64,000 nt of DNA from Roseomonas sp. (GTDB taxonomy: Bacteria; Pseudomonadota; Alphaproteobacteria; Acetobacterales; Acetobacteraceae): NCBI GenBank assembly GCA_020249505.1, contig JADCFN010000009.1, forward strand, positions 36,798-100,797. Reading direction: 5' to 3'. Under the pieces are notes generated by a model that was not told the DNA's origin, ran no database searches, and saw only the letters and a program-made list of their open reading frames with translations. Position 1 is the first letter of the stretch. Every line of letters starts with the position of its first letter. Made by a program: the position numbers and the translations under genes. This document shows, in pieces, positions 61,374 to 64,000 of the stretch.

Positions 61374-63155
61374 ATGGCCGAGAGCGACAACCCCTCTTTC
61401 CGCCTGCCAGACCCGGCGCTGGTCAGCCGCACCATGGCTGATGTGGCGGAACGCAGCCAGCGCATCGTCGCGGATTTCCTGAAGCGCCATGCGGATCAAC
61501 CCGGTGAGGCCGACCCGATGCACATCGGCAATGCCTTCCTGGATATGACCACGCGCCTGATGACCAATCCGGCCAAGCTGATGCAGGCGCAGATCGGCTT
61601 TTGGCAGGATTATCTGACGCTTTGGCAGCATACGGCACGCCGCATGATGGGTGAGCCCGCGCCGGCCGTGATTGCCGAAGACCAAAAGGATAAGCGCTTC
61701 AAGGATGACGCCTGGCGCCAAAATGAGGTGTTTGACTTCATCCGGCAAAGCTATCTGCTCTCTGCCCGCTACATGCAGGGGCTGGTGCATGACGCGGAAG
61801 GCATGGATGAAAAAACCGCGCAGAAGGTGGATTTTTACACGCGCCAATTCGTGGATGCGATGAGCCCCACGAATTTTGCCCTGACCAATCCGGAAGTGCT
61901 GCGCCGCACCGCGGAAACCGGTGGCGAGAATCTGCTGAAGGGGCTTTCAAACCTGCTGACGGATCTGGAGCGCGGCCAGGGCAACCTCCGCATCCGCATG
62001 ACGGATGAGAGCAAGTTCAAGGTAGGTGAGAATATCGCCGTCACGCCCGGAAAGGTCATCTATCAGAATGATCTGATGCAATTGATCCAGTATTCGCCCA
62101 CAACTGAAAAAGTGCTGAAGCGGCCACTGCTGATCCTGCCGCCCTGGATCAACAAATATTATATTCTCGATCTGCGCCCGAAGAATTCCTTTATCCGCTG
62201 GGCAGTGGATCAGGGGCATACGGTTTTCGTGGTTTCCTGGGTCAATCCGGATGCAAAGCTCGCTGAAAAGGGCTTTGAGGATTACATGCTGGAAGGCCCC
62301 TATGCGGCGCTGGATGCGATTGAAAAAGCGACCGGCGAGAAGGCGGTGAATGCGATTGGCTATTGCCTGGGGGGCACGCTGCTATCAGCCACACTCGCGC
62401 ATATGGCGGTCAAGCGCGATACACGCATCAAATCCGCGACCTTCTTCACCACCATGGTGGATTTCACCGAAGCGGGGGAACTTGGCGTTTTCATTGATGA
62501 GGAACAATTGAAGGCGCTGGAAGCGAAAATGCAAAAGCGCGGCTTTCTGGAAGGCCGCGAAATGGCGACCACCTTCAATATGCTGCGCGCCAATGACCTG
62601 ATCTGGTCCTTTGTCGTGAACAACTACCTTCTGGGGCAGGACCCCTTCCCGTTTGATTTGCTCTATTGGAATGATGATTCAACGCGCATGCCGGCGCGCA
62701 TGCATTCCTTCTATTTGCGCCGCATGTATCAGCAGAATGATCTGATCAAGCCGGGCGGGATTGAATTGCTCGGCGTCAAGCTGGACCTCAGGAAGATCAA
62801 GCTGCCGACCTATATTCTCTCAACACGGGAAGATCATATCGCGCCCTGGGCTTCCACCTATCGCGCGACGCAAACCTATGCGGGCGATATCCGGTTTGTG
62901 CTGGCGGCGTCCGGCCATATTGCGGGCGTGGTCAATCCGCCAGATGCAGGCAAATACAGCCATTGGGTAAATACGGAATTGCCGGCGGACCCTGAAGCCT
63001 GGTTGGCGAGTTCAACTGAATTGGCAGGTTCCTGGTGGCCGGATTGGCAGCGCTGGGTGAGCGGGCAGGACCCCGCGCAAGTACCCGCGCGGCAGCCGAA
63101 AAACGCCATTGAGGATGCGCCGGGCAGCTATGTGAAAGTCATGGCGCAGGATTGA
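61374..63155 (+). CDS. phaC: Class I poly(3-hydroxyalkanoate) synthase
   Basis: Polymerises 3-hydroxyacyl-CoA into storage polyester granules. The 593-residue protein has the helical N-terminal domain (PMHIGNAFLDMTTRLMTNPAKLMQAQIGFWQDYLTLW), then the alpha/beta-hydrolase catalytic domain. The lipase-like box is GYCLGG with the nucleophile Cys near residue 326. The catalytic Asp is in TREDHIAPWAST and the His in AASGHIAGVVNPP. The size and organisation are class I. RBS AGGAAG precedes MAESDNPSF. No phasin or phaA/phaB is adjacent. Confidence 0.95.
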   Translation: MAESDNPSFRLPDPALVSRTMADVAERSQRIVADFLKRHADQPGEADPMHIGNAFLDMTTRLMTNPAKLMQAQIGFWQDYLTLWQHTARRMMGEPAPAVIAEDQKDKRFKDDAWRQNEVFDFIRQSYLLSARYMQGLVHDAEGMDEKTAQKVDFYTRQFVDAMSPTNFALTNPEVLRRTAETGGENLLKGLSNLLTDLERGQGNLRIRMTDESKFKVGENIAVTPGKVIYQNDLMQLIQYSPTTEKVLKRPLLILPPWINKYYILDLRPKNSFIRWAVDQGHTVFVVSWVNPDAKLAEKGFEDYMLEGPYAALDAIEKATGEKAVNAIGYCLGGTLLSATLAHMAVKRDTRIKSATFFTTMVDFTEAGELGVFIDEEQLKALEAKMQKRGFLEGREMATTFNMLRANDLIWSFVVNNYLLGQDPFPFDLLYWNDDSTRMPARMHSFYLRRMYQQNDLIKPGGIELLGVKLDLRKIKLPTYILSTREDHIAPWASTYRATQTYAGDIRFVLAASGHIAGVVNPPDAGKYSHWVNTELPADPEAWLASSTELAGSWWPDWQRWVSGQDPAQVPARQPKNAIEDAPGSYVKVMAQD

Positions 63156-63191
63156 AGCGCGCGATAGCCGCGCGCCAAGGGAAGGAAACAC

Positions 63192-63944
63192 ATGATGGCG
63201 GACAGATTGGCGGGCAAGCTTTGTTTCGTCACCGCAGCAGGCCAGGGCATTGGCCGCGCCACCGCGCTTGCCATGGCGGCTGAGGGCGCGCGGGTGGTGG
63301 CAACAGATCGTGATGCGGCATTGCTTGCCAGCCTCACGGCCCCTGGTATCACCACCGCCGTGCTGGATGTGCTGGATGATGCTGCCATCGCCGCTGCCGC
63401 CAAGGCCGCGGGCCCCGTTGATATCCTGTTCAATTGCGCGGGCTTTGTGCACCAAAACACCATCCTGACCTGTACGGATCAGGAATGGGATTTCGGCTTC
63501 GCGCTGAATGTGCGCGCCATGTGGAAGGTGGCGCAGGCCTTCATCCCCGGCATGCTGGAACGCCGCCGCGGCAGCATTGTGAACATGTCTTCCGCCTGTT
63601 CATCCATCAAAGGTGCGCCCAATCGCTTTTTGTACGGCACCACCAAGGCGGCCGTTGTCGGCCTCACGAAATCCATTGCGACCGAGTATGTCAGCCAGGG
63701 CATTCGCTGCAATTGCCTGTGTCCCGGCACGGTGGATACACCTTCCCTTCACGACCGAATCGCCGCCAATGCCGCCGCCGCCGGGTCGGTAGAGGCCGCC
63801 CGCGCTGCCTTTGTCGCGCGCCAGGCCATGGGCCGGCTGGCCACGGCCGAGGAAATGGCCGCTTTGGTGCTTTATCTGGCCTCGGACGAGGCCGCTTTCG
63901 TCACCGGCCAGGCCCTTGTGATTGACGGCGGCTGGACATTGTAG
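63192..63944 (+). CDS. SDR family oxidoreductase (type 2 hydroxybutyrate dehydrogenase-like)
   Basis: A 250-residue SDR: CFVTAAGQGIGRATALAM, ATDRDAALL (NAD-preferring Asp), NCAGFVHQNTIL, Ser in NMSSACSSIKGAPNRF, Tyr-Lys in YGTTKAAVVGLTKSIATEYVSQGIRCNCLCPGTVDTPSL, and VIDGGWTL. The GVDTPSL-like CPGTVDTPSL and the RFLYGTTKAA blocks are typical of the DHRS6/BDH2 and 2-keto-3-deoxy-L-fuconate dehydrogenase group. It follows phaC by 36 bases, so a 3-hydroxybutyrate role would fit, but sugar-acid oxidation is equally compatible. A gene with AAGGAG start follows. Confidence 0.86.
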   Translation: MMADRLAGKLCFVTAAGQGIGRATALAMAAEGARVVATDRDAALLASLTAPGITTAVLDVLDDAAIAAAAKAAGPVDILFNCAGFVHQNTILTCTDQEWDFGFALNVRAMWKVAQAFIPGMLERRRGSIVNMSSACSSIKGAPNRFLYGTTKAAVVGLTKSIATEYVSQGIRCNCLCPGTVDTPSLHDRIAANAAAAGSVEAARAAFVARQAMGRLATAEEMAALVLYLASDEAAFVTGQALVIDGGWTL

Positions 63945-63977
63945 GAAGCCCTACCGCGCTTTTTGAAGGAGAATGAA

Positions 63978-64000
63978 ATGGCCAGTGAATTTGCCGTGCC
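63978..64000 (+). CDS. Start of another gene, cut by the window
   Basis: After AAGGAGA at about 63966-63972 comes ATGGCC, giving MASEFAV before the window ends. It follows the SDR gene by 33 bases on the same strand. It is too short to identify. Confidence 0.5.

Overview
The window comes from a GC-rich alphaproteobacterium. The best guess is a Roseomonas-like member of the Acetobacteraceae or a related Rhodospirillales lineage. The reasons are the general gene style, a GTTC-N7-GTTC (alphaproteobacterial) SOS box in front of lexA, and the mix of Tat-exported binding proteins, a TRAP system and a class I PHA synthase. This assignment is inference; no rRNA is present. I recognise no insertion sequence, phage or CRISPR array.

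Layout. 1-1.6 kb: end of kdsB, pheA and tRNA-Arg(CCG). 1.6-10.2 kb: a compact minus-strand catabolic/uptake operon (two paralogous NMT1-type binding proteins, one permease, one ATPase, a dihydroorotase/hydantoinase-like enzyme, an SDR and a second amidohydrolase) with a divergent LysR regulator. 10.2-18 kb: a quinone-reductase-like flavoprotein, an orphan PhnZ-like HD oxygenase, a beta-oxidation operon (fused hydratase/dehydrogenase plus two acyl-CoA dehydrogenases), an SDR and a solitary AapJ-like binding protein. 18-24.8 kb: a DevBCA-type exporter with its TetR regulator, downstream of lipid A/Kdo genes (lpxK, waaA and a DUF374 acyltransferase). 24.9-32.5 kb: an RND efflux pair, thioredoxin, enoyl-CoA hydratase, an MDR oxidoreductase and lexA. 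32.6-42.5 kb: housekeeping and biosynthesis (Sua5, a CysQ-like phosphatase, two tandem M17 aminopeptidases, holC, argB, a DUF2336-like protein, dapD, dapE and a membrane protein).

42.5-49.2 kb: TRAP transporter genes, two SDRs, a binding-protein-like protein without signal peptide, and an M20 amidohydrolase. 49.2-52.5 kb: an IlvD/Edd dehydratase coupled to an unusual SDR-membrane-orphan-domain fusion. 52.7-58.2 kb: rplM-rpsI, argC with a highly structured leader, a gamma-carbonic anhydrase, a perfect hairpin and tandem REP-like units, an acyl-CoA ligase and a ketopantoate reductase. 58.1-64 kb: hom with an LL-DAP/alanine-type aminotransferase, a proline-rich lipoprotein, phaC, an SDR and the first codons of another gene.

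The amino-acid genes (pheA, argB, argC, dapD, dapE, hom, aminotransferase) are scattered but cover parts of Phe, Arg, Lys and Thr/Met synthesis. The accessory blocks look like scavenging of organic nitrogen, acyl compounds and organic acids. The least explained items are the fused SDR protein at 49.2-50.8 kb, whose last third has different codon use, the palindromes before argC, the REP-like units at 55.5 kb, and the orphan PhnZ-like oxygenase.
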